DNA of 40,402 bases from an uncultured Coriobacteriaceae bacterium (GCA_900539675.1 UQDJ01000014.1:1-40402), one strand, 5' to 3'; positions 26,734 to 35,719 are shown, counted from the stretch's first letter. Program-made: numbers and translations. Notes: generated from the letters alone by a model not told the origin.

Positions 26734-27900
26734 GTGAACTGGCTTGAGTATGCGGTGCTCTTTTTGGTTGCCGTTGTGGTGACTATTGCCCTTACTCCTC
26801 TTGTTAAACGCCTTGCCATTCGCCTTGATGCTATTGATTATCCCAGTGCTCGTCGTGTGAATATGCTGCCAACACCCCGTTTGGGTGGCGTTGCAATCTT
26901 TGGTGGCATTGTTGCTGCATTCGTGTGCCTGATCGTAGGCATGCATTTCTTTGGGTGGTCAAACCCGCTTGATCCTTACGATCAGAACAAGATCAACTAT
27001 CTTGGCGTCATCGTAGGCATGGTGTTTATATTTGGCGTGGGCGTTGTGGACGATGTGGTTGATCTGAAGCCGAAGGTGAAGCTGCTTGGGCAGATTATTG
27101 CTGCTTGCATTGTGGCGTGGTCGGGGTTGCTTTTATCTGATATTCATAACCCCATCGGTGAAGGGTTTATTCAATTTGGCTGGTTTGCCTATCCGCTGAC
27201 AGTGTTTTATCTGGTGGCCTTCGCGAATGTGATCAATCTTATTGATGGCTTAGACGGGCTGGCTGCCGGCATTACCGCTATTTCTGCCACAACGATTATG
27301 ATCTTTGCGGTGCTTACGGCTCGCCCCGATGCAGCGGTGTTCAGCGTGCTGCTGTTGGGTGCTTGCGTGGGCTTTTTGAAGAGCAACTTTTATCCGGCTT
27401 CCATTTTTATGGGCGATTCTGGCGCGCTGCTGTTGGGCTTTTCGCTGGGCGTCATTTCGCTTTTTGCTGTTGCTCGTTCTGCTTTGGTGGTTTCGCTGTT
27501 GGTGCCTATTCTTGCGGCAGGCGTGCCAATCTTGGATACGTTTTTCGCGATTGTGCGCCGCAAGCGCGAACATCGCCCTATCGATGAGGCGGACAAGGGC
27601 CATATTCATCATCGGTTGATGCGTGCAGGCTTTAGTCAGCGCACCACAGTGCTTATTATGTGGGCATGGACTGCCATGTTGGCCGCATGCGGCATTGTTA
27701 TTACGGTGGCCGATAACCTGGTTCGTATTCCCATCTTCTTGCTGGCGTGCGCTATTACGGTATATGCCATTGTGAAGTTGCGCCTGCTGGGCGATGCCTT
27801 AAGTCACCATTTCAACCCGCGCATCAAGCCGCATCGTAAAGTTGAGGATGCAAAATCGAGCGAAAAGTCTGAGGCGCAATCAGACACCAAAGACGCTTAA
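26734..27900 (+). CDS. Polyprenyl-phosphate N-acetylaminosugar-1-phosphate transferase (WecA/TagO type)
   Basis: WecA/TagO enzymes transfer GlcNAc-1-P (or a related sugar phosphate) to undecaprenyl phosphate and so prime surface-polymer synthesis on the inner membrane face. The 388-residue product begins at GTG 26734 behind AGGAGGG (5-base spacing). About eleven spans are present. Diagnostic motifs are LGGVAIFGG, VDDVVDLKPKVKLLGQ, NVINLIDGLDGLAAG, SIFMGDSGALLLG and the cytoplasmic loop EHRPIDEADKGHIHHRLM with the HIHHRL histidine motif. The sequence fits the WecA/TagO subgroup rather than MraY. It is isolated from the polysaccharide locus but could supply the lipid primer for it. A degenerate repeat array follows its stop codon. 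Confidence 0.9.
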   Translation: MNWLEYAVLFLVAVVVTIALTPLVKRLAIRLDAIDYPSARRVNMLPTPRLGGVAIFGGIVAAFVCLIVGMHFFGWSNPLDPYDQNKINYLGVIVGMVFIFGVGVVDDVVDLKPKVKLLGQIIAACIVAWSGLLLSDIHNPIGEGFIQFGWFAYPLTVFYLVAFANVINLIDGLDGLAAGITAISATTIMIFAVLTARPDAAVFSVLLLGACVGFLKSNFYPASIFMGDSGALLLGFSLGVISLFAVARSALVVSLLVPILAAGVPILDTFFAIVRRKREHRPIDEADKGHIHHRLMRAGFSQRTTVLIMWAWTAMLAACGIVITVADNLVRIPIFLLACAITVYAIVKLRLLGDALSHHFNPRIKPHRKVEDAKSSEKSEAQSDTKDA

Positions 27901-28075
27901 AGATACGTCTACGTCGGCCTTGCCAATACGTAAAAGCGCACGGCGCCTATAGATACTTCGTCCTTGCTAATGCGCAAAATCACCCAATGATTTGAGATGC
28001 TTCATTATTACCGATAAGGGAAGGTGTGCGACGTCTAGAGATGCTTCACTATTGCAAATGTGCAAAGCGCGCGAA
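27901..28075. repeat. Degenerate tandem repeats after wecA
   Basis: Four loosely related units begin AGATACGTCT (27900-27909), AGATACTTCG (27951-27960), AGATGCTTCA and AGATGCTTCA (further downstream), three of them with TTGC-x-AATRYGYAAA after them. The units are roughly 35-50 bases long. No open frame with a ribosome-binding site crosses them. Confidence 0.5.
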
Positions 28076-28080
28076 AGATC

Positions 28081-31000
28081 TTATTCGACACTCTTCAGCG
28101 CTTCAATCATGTCAATCTTTGCCAGAGCTCTATTCGAAAGCAGTGCCACAATCCAAGCAAACAGCAGTGTTAAGCCAGCAGCAATGACGTAGCTTAAAGG
28201 CTCAATCGTTACTGCGAAGTAAATAGAAGGCATCTTTAAGATGTAGGTGAGCGAATTGCTAAACGCATAGCCTGCAGGGATGCCCACCAACACACCAACC
28301 AAGGTGAGCAAGATGGTTTCTTTGTTCACGTAGTGGTTCACTTCGCGACGACGGAACCCCAGTACTTTGATGGTGGCCAGCTCGCGCTCGCGCTCGGAAA
28401 TATTGGTTGTAGACAGCGTGAACAGCACCACGAAGGCAAGTGCTGCCGCCAGCACAATAATCACGTACACAATGGTGTTGATCAGCGAAAAGGATTGAGA
28501 GAATTCTTCGCGCATCTGCTGGGTGCTGGTTACGGTCATGAAATCATCCTGCGATGCCAGGTCATCGGCAAATGCAATTTGGTCCGCTTCGTTATCGGAT
28601 GCAAGATTGATAAAGAAGCCATTGGGATCAGCCTGCTTGCCGAACAGCTGCGCATACGTGCTTTGGGTGATATAGGCGGCATTGCCCAAATAATTATCAA
28701 TGACGTGTTCCACCGGCACGTTTGCCGCATCAAGCGTGCTGGTTTCGACATGCACGTTATCGCCATCACTAATGCCAAGCAAATCAGCGGCATTGCGAGT
28801 AAGCAGCATGCCTTCGTTAGTTAAATCGCACGGGGTGGTGGCGCTGGTGCGCAGGTTAATGAAGGTGGTAAGAGGCGCGCCGTCGGGTACCACAAACAGC
28901 TGCAACGTCTCCTTGCTGGCAGAAGAGGTCTTATCGGTTTGATCAGTTTGACCAGGTTGATTGGCTTGATCGGTTTTATCAGCCGTCGCGGCAGAGTTTG
29001 TTTGATCGGACTGTAGGTCAGAATCTTTTTGATCTGCCTGTGCGGCAGGACTCATGGTAACGCTATCAACCGTCAATCCTAAAACGTTGGCAACTCGTCC
29101 GTCGTTTTCAAGGGATGCAAGAGCATTGTCGTAGTTTGACTGGTCCACTACGGCAAGGACATCGTAGCGATTGATGTCTTCGTATTGCATGGGCGATAAG
29201 GCATGAACCGAATCACGAATGGCAAAGCCGCAAATAAGCAGTGCCATACAACCCATGATGCCGAATATGGTCATCAAAAAGCGCTTTTTATAGCGGAAAA
29301 TGTTGCGAGCAGTAACTTTATTCAAAAACGACATGCGCTTCCAAATGAAGCCAATGTGTTCCAGCAAAATGCGCGATCCAGCGCGCGGGGTTTTAGGACG
29401 CATCAGGGCAGCGGGGGTTTGTTTGAGCTCACTGCGGCAGGCAAGGATAGCGGCACCAACAATGCCTAAAATGAAGAACACGGGTCCGCCTATGCCGTAG
29501 AGCAAGTCGAACGAATAAAGGTACTGCGGCAACTGATACATAACTTCGAACACATAAAACAGCACCATGGGAAAAGCAATAAAGCCGCAAATCTCACCAA
29601 TAACGCAGCCAATCAGGCATGCGCCTAGGGCGTACACGATATATTTCATCAGAATGGCACCGCGACTATAACCCAGCGATTTATAGGTACCAATCAGACC
29701 ACGTTCTTCTTCAACCATACGGGTAATGGCGGTAAGCGCAATCAGTACGGCCACCACGATAAAGACAACCGGAAATACCAGACCAATAGCCTCAATCGAA
29801 GAAGCATCGCTTTCTACGCTGTTGTAGCCAGCGTTGGAATCGCGCGTTTGGGTATACCATTGGGCGGGTTCGATGCTTTCAACATCGGCGCGCGCTTGGG
29901 CAATTTGTTCAAGCGCATCGGCTTTGGATGATTCGTATTCGCTGCGCTGGCTGTCAAGTTCTGCTTGGCCTTGGCGTAGCTGTTCGGCACCTTCTTCGAG
30001 TTGCTGTTGGCCCGATGCGAGTTCTTTTTTGCTCTGCTCAAGCTGAGTGCGCGCTTGGCTTAACGTTGCTTCGCCAGAATCCAACTGCGCCTTGTTGGCA
30101 TCAAGCTGCTGCTGTGAAGCCTCCAGTTGTGCTTTCTGCTGGACTAGTTCTTGCTTTTGAGATTCAGCTTCCTGCTTTCGTTCTTCAAGGATTTGTTTGG
30201 TTTCAGTGAGTTGCGTTTCCTGTTCGGTGAGGGGTTTAAGTTGATTGGAACGTTCCGTTTCGATGGTAGCAACACCCTGATCGAACTGTTCTTGAGTGAT
30301 AAACCCTGCCTGAAGAGAGGCATTCAGCTTCTCTATCTGCTCATCACACGCAGCGTTGATGGCATCGCGACCGGAAGCAATTTGTGCGAGACCATCGGTA
30401 ATCTGTGCATAGTTGGTATCTATCTGATCGATGCCGTCATCCACTTGGGTAATGCCATCGTTGAGTTGTGCGAGTCCATCGGTTACCTGCGCCTGGCCAT
30501 CATTAAGCTGTTGTCGGGCATCCGCCAGCTGGCTTGCTTGGCTGTCAAGCTGGGCTTGGCCGTCTTGGAGCTGCTGTTGGCCTGAAGCAAGCTGGGCTTT
30601 GTTGCGCTCAATCTCAGACCAGCCATCATCCAGCTTGCCTTGAGCATCGGCCAGCTGAGATTCGGCATCTTGAAACTGCTCGTTAGCTTGTGCTTCTTCG
30701 TCGTCGATGGTGGCGTGAGCATCCTGTTTTATTTGATCGGTGCGTGCCTGTTCGCGCTCAGATGCTATGTCGTTGATGCGGGCCATGACGGCATCAACCG
30801 TGTTGGTGTACTCGTTGGAGTAGCATTGCAAATCCTGCGTATTGGCGCAGGCAATATAGATTGCGGTGAACACATCGGTGTTGTCGGGGTTGACGGCATC
30901 TGGGGTCACGAAAAAGCAGCAATCAGGTGATGCGCTGGCGCGAATAGCAATAGGACCGGTGGGGTTGGTAAGTTCGGTGGGATCAATAACCACGCCAACA

Positions 31001-31503
31001 ATGGTGTAGGTATTGCGCTGGAAAATTGCACTGTCTTCGTCGGCACTTTCCAGGGTAAGGGTGTCTCCTATAGAAGCACCCGACTGTTCCAAGTAGCTGT
31101 TGGTTACGGCCACTTCGTTGGCGTTAGTGGGCAGCATGCCTTCTACCACATACGGCGCATTGATGCCTGCGCCAGAAAGTGCTTTCACATCAACACTTAA
31201 TCGCTTGTTGCCCACATCGGTGTAGGTGCTTTCTTCCCACGTTCCTTCTGCGGTTTGCACGCCGTCTATCTGAGAAAGCGCCGTTACATCATCATTGGTT
31301 AAGCCCAAGGTAGACTGTATCGAAAGATCGTAGAGATGTTGCGAATCGAAAAAGGCATCGGCTGATTGGCGCAGATCAAAACATGATGCACGCAGGCCGG
31401 TGACCATCGTTACGCCCAGGGCGCAGATGGCAAGAATCGAAATGAATCGCTTCCGGTTGCGCGTAATAGTGCGCCAAATATCTTTCCCGAATGCCCCAGC
31501 CAT
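28081..31503 (-). CDS. MacB/FtsX-type ABC transporter permease with large periplasmic-type coiled coil
   Basis: The 1140-residue protein has an N-terminal span (RKRFISILAICALGVTMVTGLRAS) and an extracellular MacB-type domain to about residue 245. A coiled coil of about 310 residues follows, full of heptad repeats (QLADAQGKLDDG..., ITDGLAQIASG...). Three spans come next around residues 590-720 (IEAIGLVFPVVFIVVAVLIALTAITR and following). A second copy of the FtsX core ends with two further spans. This two-module layout is typical of FtsX-like permeases in actinobacteria and firmicutes, often involved in lipid, peptide or surface-protein processes. A Ser/Thr/Gln/Asp-rich linker with tandem DQTDQT-like units interrupts the second extracellular domain. 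It starts at ATG 31503, 6 bases downstream of the ATPase gene, and forms an operon with it. The substrate is unknown. Confidence 0.88.
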   Translation of the reverse strand: MAGAFGKDIWRTITRNRKRFISILAICALGVTMVTGLRASCFDLRQSADAFFDSQHLYDLSIQSTLGLTNDDVTALSQIDGVQTAEGTWEESTYTDVGNKRLSVDVKALSGAGINAPYVVEGMLPTNANEVAVTNSYLEQSGASIGDTLTLESADEDSAIFQRNTYTIVGVVIDPTELTNPTGPIAIRASASPDCCFFVTPDAVNPDNTDVFTAIYIACANTQDLQCYSNEYTNTVDAVMARINDIASEREQARTDQIKQDAHATIDDEEAQANEQFQDAESQLADAQGKLDDGWSEIERNKAQLASGQQQLQDGQAQLDSQASQLADARQQLNDGQAQVTDGLAQLNDGITQVDDGIDQIDTNYAQITDGLAQIASGRDAINAACDEQIEKLNASLQAGFITQEQFDQGVATIETERSNQLKPLTEQETQLTETKQILEERKQEAESQKQELVQQKAQLEASQQQLDANKAQLDSGEATLSQARTQLEQSKKELASGQQQLEEGAEQLRQGQAELDSQRSEYESSKADALEQIAQARADVESIEPAQWYTQTRDSNAGYNSVESDASSIEAIGLVFPVVFIVVAVLIALTAITRMVEEERGLIGTYKSLGYSRGAILMKYIVYALGACLIGCVIGEICGFIAFPMVLFYVFEVMYQLPQYLYSFDLLYGIGGPVFFILGIVGAAILACRSELKQTPAALMRPKTPRAGSRILLEHIGFIWKRMSFLNKVTARNIFRYKKRFLMTIFGIMGCMALLICGFAIRDSVHALSPMQYEDINRYDVLAVVDQSNYDNALASLENDGRVANVLGLTVDSVTMSPAAQADQKDSDLQSDQTNSAATADKTDQANQPGQTDQTDKTSSASKETLQLFVVPDGAPLTTFINLRTSATTPCDLTNEGMLLTRNAADLLGISDGDNVHVETSTLDAANVPVEHVIDNYLGNAAYITQSTYAQLFGKQADPNGFFINLASDNEADQIAFADDLASQDDFMTVTSTQQMREEFSQSFSLINTIVYVIIVLAAALAFVVLFTLSTTNISERERELATIKVLGFRRREVNHYVNKETILLTLVGVLVGIPAGYAFSNSLTYILKMPSIYFAVTIEPLSYVIAAGLTLLFAWIVALLSNRALAKIDMIEALKSVE

Positions 31504-31509
31504 GATGGC

Positions 31510-32211
31510 CTACCATTCAATGTCTGCAATAGGAGTGGGGTTTTCGTTGGTTTCAATCAAGACAACCCGTCCGCTGTTCACGCGAATGACGCGGTCGGCC
31601 ATAGGTGCTAAGGCGGCGTTGTGGGTCACAATCAGTGCCGTAATGCCATCATTGCGACACATATCTTGAAGGATTTGCAAGATTTGCTTACCGGTTTTGT
31701 AGTCAAGCGCGCCGGTAGGCTCATCGCAGAGAAGTAGCTTTGGGTTTTTCGCCAAAGCGCGCGCGATGGCAACGCGCTGTTGTTCGCCGCCCGAAAGCTG
31801 GGCGGGAAAGTTATTAAGGCGATTGCCTAGGCCAACGCGTTTGAGCGTTTCGGCGGCATCAAGCGAATCGGGACAAATTTGTGCTGCCAGCTCTACATTT
31901 TCGAGTGCGGTCAACGTGGGCACTAAATTATAGAACTGGAATACGAAACCTACATCGGTGCGGCGATATTCAACCAGCTGTGATTCGTTGAATGTGGCAA
32001 TATCGCGGCCAGCTACAAGCACGTGGCCAGATGTGGCACCGTCCATGCCACCTAAAATGTTCAATGCGGTAGTTTTTCCGGCGCCCGAAGCGCCTAAGAT
32101 AATGGCCAGTTCGCCTTTGTTGACGCCAAAAGATGCACCATCAAGCGCGCGAATTTCGGTCGCGCCTGATCCGTAGCACTTAACTACGTTGTCGAATTCG
32201 ATATATGCCAT
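31510..32211 (-). CDS. ABC transporter ATP-binding protein (MacB/LolD type)
   Basis: The start is ATG 32211, since GAGGGTGA lies 6 bases before it; the longer frame to 32244 is unsupported. The product has 233 residues. Walker A is GASGAGKTTALN near 35-45, the Q-loop is VFQFYNLVPTLTA, the signature LSGGEQQRVAIARALA and Walker B LLLCDEPTGALD, all intact. The D-loop and H-loop (IVTHNAAL) are also clear. ATPases of this subgroup pair with FtsX/MacB-type permeases, and the permease is the next gene. Residues after the stop codon of this gene lead directly to ATG 31503. Confidence 0.95.
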   Translation of the reverse strand: MAYIEFDNVVKCYGSGATEIRALDGASFGVNKGELAIILGASGAGKTTALNILGGMDGATSGHVLVAGRDIATFNESQLVEYRRTDVGFVFQFYNLVPTLTALENVELAAQICPDSLDAAETLKRVGLGNRLNNFPAQLSGGEQQRVAIARALAKNPKLLLCDEPTGALDYKTGKQILQILQDMCRNDGITALIVTHNAALAPMADRVIRVNSGRVVLIETNENPTPIADIEW

Positions 32212-32418
32212 AGCGTTCACCCTCGGCGATAAAATTCCCCTCACTGCATACCTGAGGCAGACGATTGCTGTCGATGCAGTATTTATTAGTATAAGAGAAA
32301 TACGGGTTTATATATACAACGAGCCCGTGGGTTTCACGGGCTCGTTGCGTGAGGTTTGCACAGTTTATAGGGGGATGTGCAGCTTATAAGGGAGAGATGA
32401 TTAGCCTAAAAGGGGAGA

Positions 32419-32859
32419 TTAATCATCGATAGAAATCAAACGCTTGGTTTCTTCAGGCTTCGGCAATTCCTTCTTAGGAACATTGATCTTCAGGATGCCG
32501 TTATCAAACTTAGCGGTGATGTCCTTTTCGGATATTTCGTCGCCAACATAGAAGCTACGACGGCAAGAACCTTCAAAACGTTCCTTACGTAAGTAAGAGC
32601 CATCCTTTTCCTTGTCTTCGCTGTCCTTTTCAGTGTGAGCGTTAATGGTCAGATAACCATCGTCCAAGGAAACCTCAACGTTTTCCTTCTTGAAGCCAGG
32701 CAAGTCAACATCCAACTGATATGCGGTCGGCGTTTCCTTGACGTCAGTCTTCATCAGTGACGAAGCCTTGTTTTCGTCAGTTCCAAAGAACCCGAAATCA
32801 AACGGATCACTCAAAAAGTTATTAAAGAAATCATTCCTACGTGCCAACATGATTACCAT
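32419..32859 (-). CDS. Small heat-shock protein Hsp20 (alpha-crystallin family)
   Basis: The product is 146 residues from ATG 32859, the usual sHSP length. AGGA stands 6 bases before it; longer frames would read through the leader repeats. MVIMLARRNDFFNNFLSDPFDFGFFG is followed by the alpha-crystallin domain: YQLDVDLPGFKKENVEVSLDDGYLTINA, ..FEGSCRRSFYVGDEISEKDITAKFDNGILKINVPK. The conserved G-x-L/I-x-I-x-V (GILKINV) is present. sHSPs hold unfolded proteins in the cytoplasm for refolding. It stands alone, with a CIRCE element and a repeat-rich leader upstream. Confidence 0.95.
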   Translation of the reverse strand: MVIMLARRNDFFNNFLSDPFDFGFFGTDENKASSLMKTDVKETPTAYQLDVDLPGFKKENVEVSLDDGYLTINAHTEKDSEDKEKDGSYLRKERFEGSCRRSFYVGDEISEKDITAKFDNGILKINVPKKELPKPEETKRLISIDD

Positions 32860-32888
32860 CTTCTTTCCTGTGTGTGAAAGGGAAGCAC

Positions 32889-32990
32889 TCGGATGAACTT
32901 CCATCGCGGATGCGCACTTAGATGAACTCTCATCTCGGATACTTAGATGAACCTTCATCTCGGATAAGCTCTTGGATGAACTCTCATCTC
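32889..32990 (-). repeat. Four tandem hairpin units in the hsp20 5' leader
   Basis: On the plus strand the units begin at 32891, 32920, 32945 and 32974, spacing 29, 25 and 29 bases. Each reads approximately GATGAAC-(T/C)-TCATC. On the mRNA each gives a 4-6-base stem (AGATGA/TCATCT) with a small loop. A fifth possible stem joins CTTTC to GAAAG, covering the hsp20 ribosome-binding site. Confidence 0.7.
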
Positions 32991-33033
32991 ATTTCCGCTT
33001 CCTTCTTTGTTCAACTGTGATAATAGTCTCTTT

Positions 33034-33060
33034 TTGGCACTCGTAAAGGGTGAGTGCCAG
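33034..33060. promoter_or_regulatory. CIRCE operator (HrcA-binding site) for hsp20
   Basis: TTGGCACTC, then 9 bases, then GAGTGCCAG. It differs from the CIRCE consensus TTAGCACTC-N9-GAGTGCTAA by only one base in the left arm and two in the right. It lies about 175 bases upstream of the hsp20 start. On the minus strand TATTAT (about 33022-33027) follows it and could be the -10 box, which would place the operator over the promoter. HrcA itself is not encoded here. Confidence 0.9.
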
Positions 33061-33246
33061 TTCGGTACCGTTTTGTAAGAAAAGGCTATTGATGTGGGGC
33101 AATAGGGATTAAGGAACACCGTTTAAGGTAGTATGTCTTGTTCATATTTATGAACGTTAAGAAAAACACTATGTGGTTAGTTTGGGCAAACTGGTACTAT
33201 GTTCACATTGTGAATTAAGGAAACAAATCGTACGCATTCTTACGCC

Positions 33247-35403
33247 ATGATAAAAAAGCCAGGTTCATATCGCAGTACTCAAAGCGACTCATCCCCTGTA
33301 GAAGATGAACCGTTTTCTGTACCCTCTGATGATGCACGCGATGAAACGCGCGGTGATGCTGCGCGTCCCGTTCGCGGAACAGCTCGTTCCGCGGCGCGAG
33401 TTATGGGCGCCCGTGAGCGCTTGGAGCAAATTCAGCGCGCTGCTGGCTATAACCCTAAAGGAAGCGGCGACTATCAAGCCAGTCGCGCTGTCAGTGATAG
33501 GAATGCCGACTCGGGTGAAACTTTCCACTCTGGTAAAACTTCCCACTCAGACACAACGCCCAACACGGATAAAACGCCCAACAGCTTTAAGCGAGCTGTG
33601 CGGGGAACATCTACGCGCTTCAGGGCGAATATGGGGCGGGCGGTTGATTTCGTTCGCCGGGTTGACAATGTGGATTATGACGACGATCCGTATCATGGTG
33701 GCAATTCATACCATGATGGTTCTCATTACGAAGATGACTACGAGTATGCGCCTCGGCGCAGTCGCACACCGATGCCTTCGCAGCTGCGCGGCAATCATGG
33801 GGTAAGCGATTTGCGCCTTGTTGGCTCTCGTTCTGCTGGCTCGCGCTCCACTGCAAGAAATGCCTCAGCTTTTGGTGCCTCTGATCGCGGATCTCGCACG
33901 AATTCCTCGGCTTGGGGTGCCTCTGATCGCGGATCTCGCATGACCGATGATTATTCGGGTGTTCATGGGGGTGCGTATTATACCGACCGCGATAGAGTTG
34001 ACAGCCGCGAGGCAACCCATGCAGGTCGGTCACGTTCTGCACGCTCAGAGCATGCCCATCCTGCACCAGAAGTATATGTAGGTAAAAGCCGCACCAGCGG
34101 CGGCAGGCATTCGTTTAGTTTGCCCTTTATTGGTGGTATCGGCGGCAGCCATGGCAGCTATGGTGCGCGAGGCGGCCTTTCGATGGCGGGTGCTTCGCCT
34201 CTGACGCGCATTTTGGCATATGCAACGCCTGTTATCATTCTGATTCTGCTCATTATGCTAATGGTGTTTATTGTTACCTCGGTGCAATCATGCACTGCTC
34301 CCAAGGAAGAGCCACAGCCAGAAGCACCTCAGCCCCGCACGCTTGCTTATCAGCCTTCCATTTCGGCCATTGATTCCATCTCTGATCCCGGCAAATCTAT
34401 TGCGGGTTTTACGCTGGCAGCCACTGACCAAAATTACCTGCCAAGCCTATCCGATGATGCCCAAGCTTCCATCAGAGCGGCGCTTGATCCTTTGGAAAAT
34501 GCAGGTGAACACAAAGTGGGCTTCTGTATGCTGGATTTACAGACAGGCAGCGGCTATGCATATAACCTTGATGCTTCGGTCTATGGGGCATCGTCTTTCA
34601 AGGGACCGGTGCTTATTTATGGCTGCCAGGAGGCACTTGAGCCGGGCATTTTATCTATCAGTACCGTGGATGACAATGCGTCATATGCGATTATTTCTTC
34701 CGACAATAAGGCGTATTATCGCATGCGTTCCCTGTTTGAGGATTACTCCGAGACCAGCTTAGCTACCTGGCTGGCTAACATGAATATCAATACCAGCGTG
34801 GAAAGCGATACATCGTTCCCGCACTACACGGCGCGCGATTCGGCAAAACTATGGATGGATGCCTATCTGTATTTCAACGACCCCGCTTCAACAAAGGAAA
34901 TTGTAGATTGGGCGAAGAATCTGTTCAGTCAGACCGAAGTTTCAATGTTGCGTGCTGGCGTTGATCCGTCCTTTGATTTGGTGACCGACGGTTCAGAAGA
35001 ATCGGACGAAAATGGTGGAGCGGCTGCGGCGTTGAGTGCTGAGCATTCAGCAAGCGATCCGCAGGTTGTGGTATACGACAAGGCTGGTTGGTTAAACGGC
35101 CATACCGATAAGGGTCTATGCGATGCTGGCATTGTTATAGAGGGTGACAAGGCTTATCTGATTACGGTTATGACGGGCGCTGGCGATAGCGATGACAACC
35201 GCAACAATGTAAAAGATCTGGTTAGTACCCTGTGGGCTCAGCGCTCTACGTTGGCACCGCCGGAAGGCTATGTGCTCGCTCAGCCTGCCACCAATGAATC
35301 TGGCAACGATAATGCTGACGGCGGTAGTAATAATGCCAACAACGGCGATGGCAACAATAATAACGATGGCAACAACAACGGCGATGGTAACAACAACGCT
35401 TAA
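33247..35403 (+). CDS. Membrane-anchored serine beta-lactamase/DD-peptidase-like protein with disordered N-terminus
   Basis: The 718-residue protein has a charged, low-complexity cytoplasmic N-terminus of about 320 residues. This includes a 14-residue duplication near residues 209-235 (GASDRGSR twice). One membrane span (ILAYATPVIILILLIMLMVFIV, about 323-345) leads to an extracellular domain. Class A beta-lactamase/PBP-like motifs are visible: S449-x-x-K452 (SSFK), S485-D-N487 (SSDN) and K612-A-G (DKAGW) in place of K-T-G. No clear catalytic Glu equivalent (E166) is seen, so it may act as a peptidase-like or pseudo-enzyme. The C-terminus is an Asn/Gly/Asp-rich tail. The start at ATG 33247 has no strong ribosome-binding site, so it is uncertain. 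The nearby CIRCE element is upstream on the other side. Confidence 0.8.
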   Translation: MIKKPGSYRSTQSDSSPVEDEPFSVPSDDARDETRGDAARPVRGTARSAARVMGARERLEQIQRAAGYNPKGSGDYQASRAVSDRNADSGETFHSGKTSHSDTTPNTDKTPNSFKRAVRGTSTRFRANMGRAVDFVRRVDNVDYDDDPYHGGNSYHDGSHYEDDYEYAPRRSRTPMPSQLRGNHGVSDLRLVGSRSAGSRSTARNASAFGASDRGSRTNSSAWGASDRGSRMTDDYSGVHGGAYYTDRDRVDSREATHAGRSRSARSEHAHPAPEVYVGKSRTSGGRHSFSLPFIGGIGGSHGSYGARGGLSMAGASPLTRILAYATPVIILILLIMLMVFIVTSVQSCTAPKEEPQPEAPQPRTLAYQPSISAIDSISDPGKSIAGFTLAATDQNYLPSLSDDAQASIRAALDPLENAGEHKVGFCMLDLQTGSGYAYNLDASVYGASSFKGPVLIYGCQEALEPGILSISTVDDNASYAIISSDNKAYYRMRSLFEDYSETSLATWLANMNINTSVESDTSFPHYTARDSAKLWMDAYLYFNDPASTKEIVDWAKNLFSQTEVSMLRAGVDPSFDLVTDGSEESDENGGAAAALSAEHSASDPQVVVYDKAGWLNGHTDKGLCDAGIVIEGDKAYLITVMTGAGDSDDNRNNVKDLVSTLWAQRSTLAPPEGYVLAQPATNESGNDNADGGSNNANNGDGNNNNDGNNNGDGNNNA

Positions 35404-35482
35404 TAATTGCTAATAACTGCTCTCAAACCTGCAGAAAACGTGAAGATTTTTACCCGAAATTCCCTGTGTGTTTCCAAGGCGA

Positions 35483-35512
35483 TTGACGAGGGATTTATTT
35501 ACGCGCTACACT
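35483..35512 (+). promoter_or_regulatory. Candidate promoter for rplM-rpsI with a long leader
   Basis: TTGACG at 35483-35488 and TACACT at 35507-35512 are separated by 18 bases. The start would be near 35519, giving a leader of about 200 bases before the rplM start. The 316-base gap 35404-35719 has no other gene. Confidence 0.55.
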
Positions 35513-35719
35513 GCAAAAGTTCGCTTTCAAAAGCCCCGTGAATGCTTGCGATTCGAACTCCGAAAAAGGTGCTTTTGTGCGCCGCCTTGAGGTTAGTCCA
35601 GAAGCCGTAAGGATGGTTTGCAGGAGTGCTGGTGGCGGAGCGATGGAGTAGGATCCCGTCACTTCGAATTGGCGGCAACTTTTGAAAAACGACACTTGTT
35701 ACTTTATTGGAGGAACACT

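Noticed and set aside
30151..30585. Plus-strand frame of 144 codons inside the ABC permease
   Set aside because: It is the antisense shadow of the heptad-repeat coiled coil; repetitive codons leave it open by chance.
35618..35719. N-terminal extension of L13
   Set aside because: Not L13-like and lies in the untranslated leader; GTG 35720 has a strong GGAGG and gives the exact family length.
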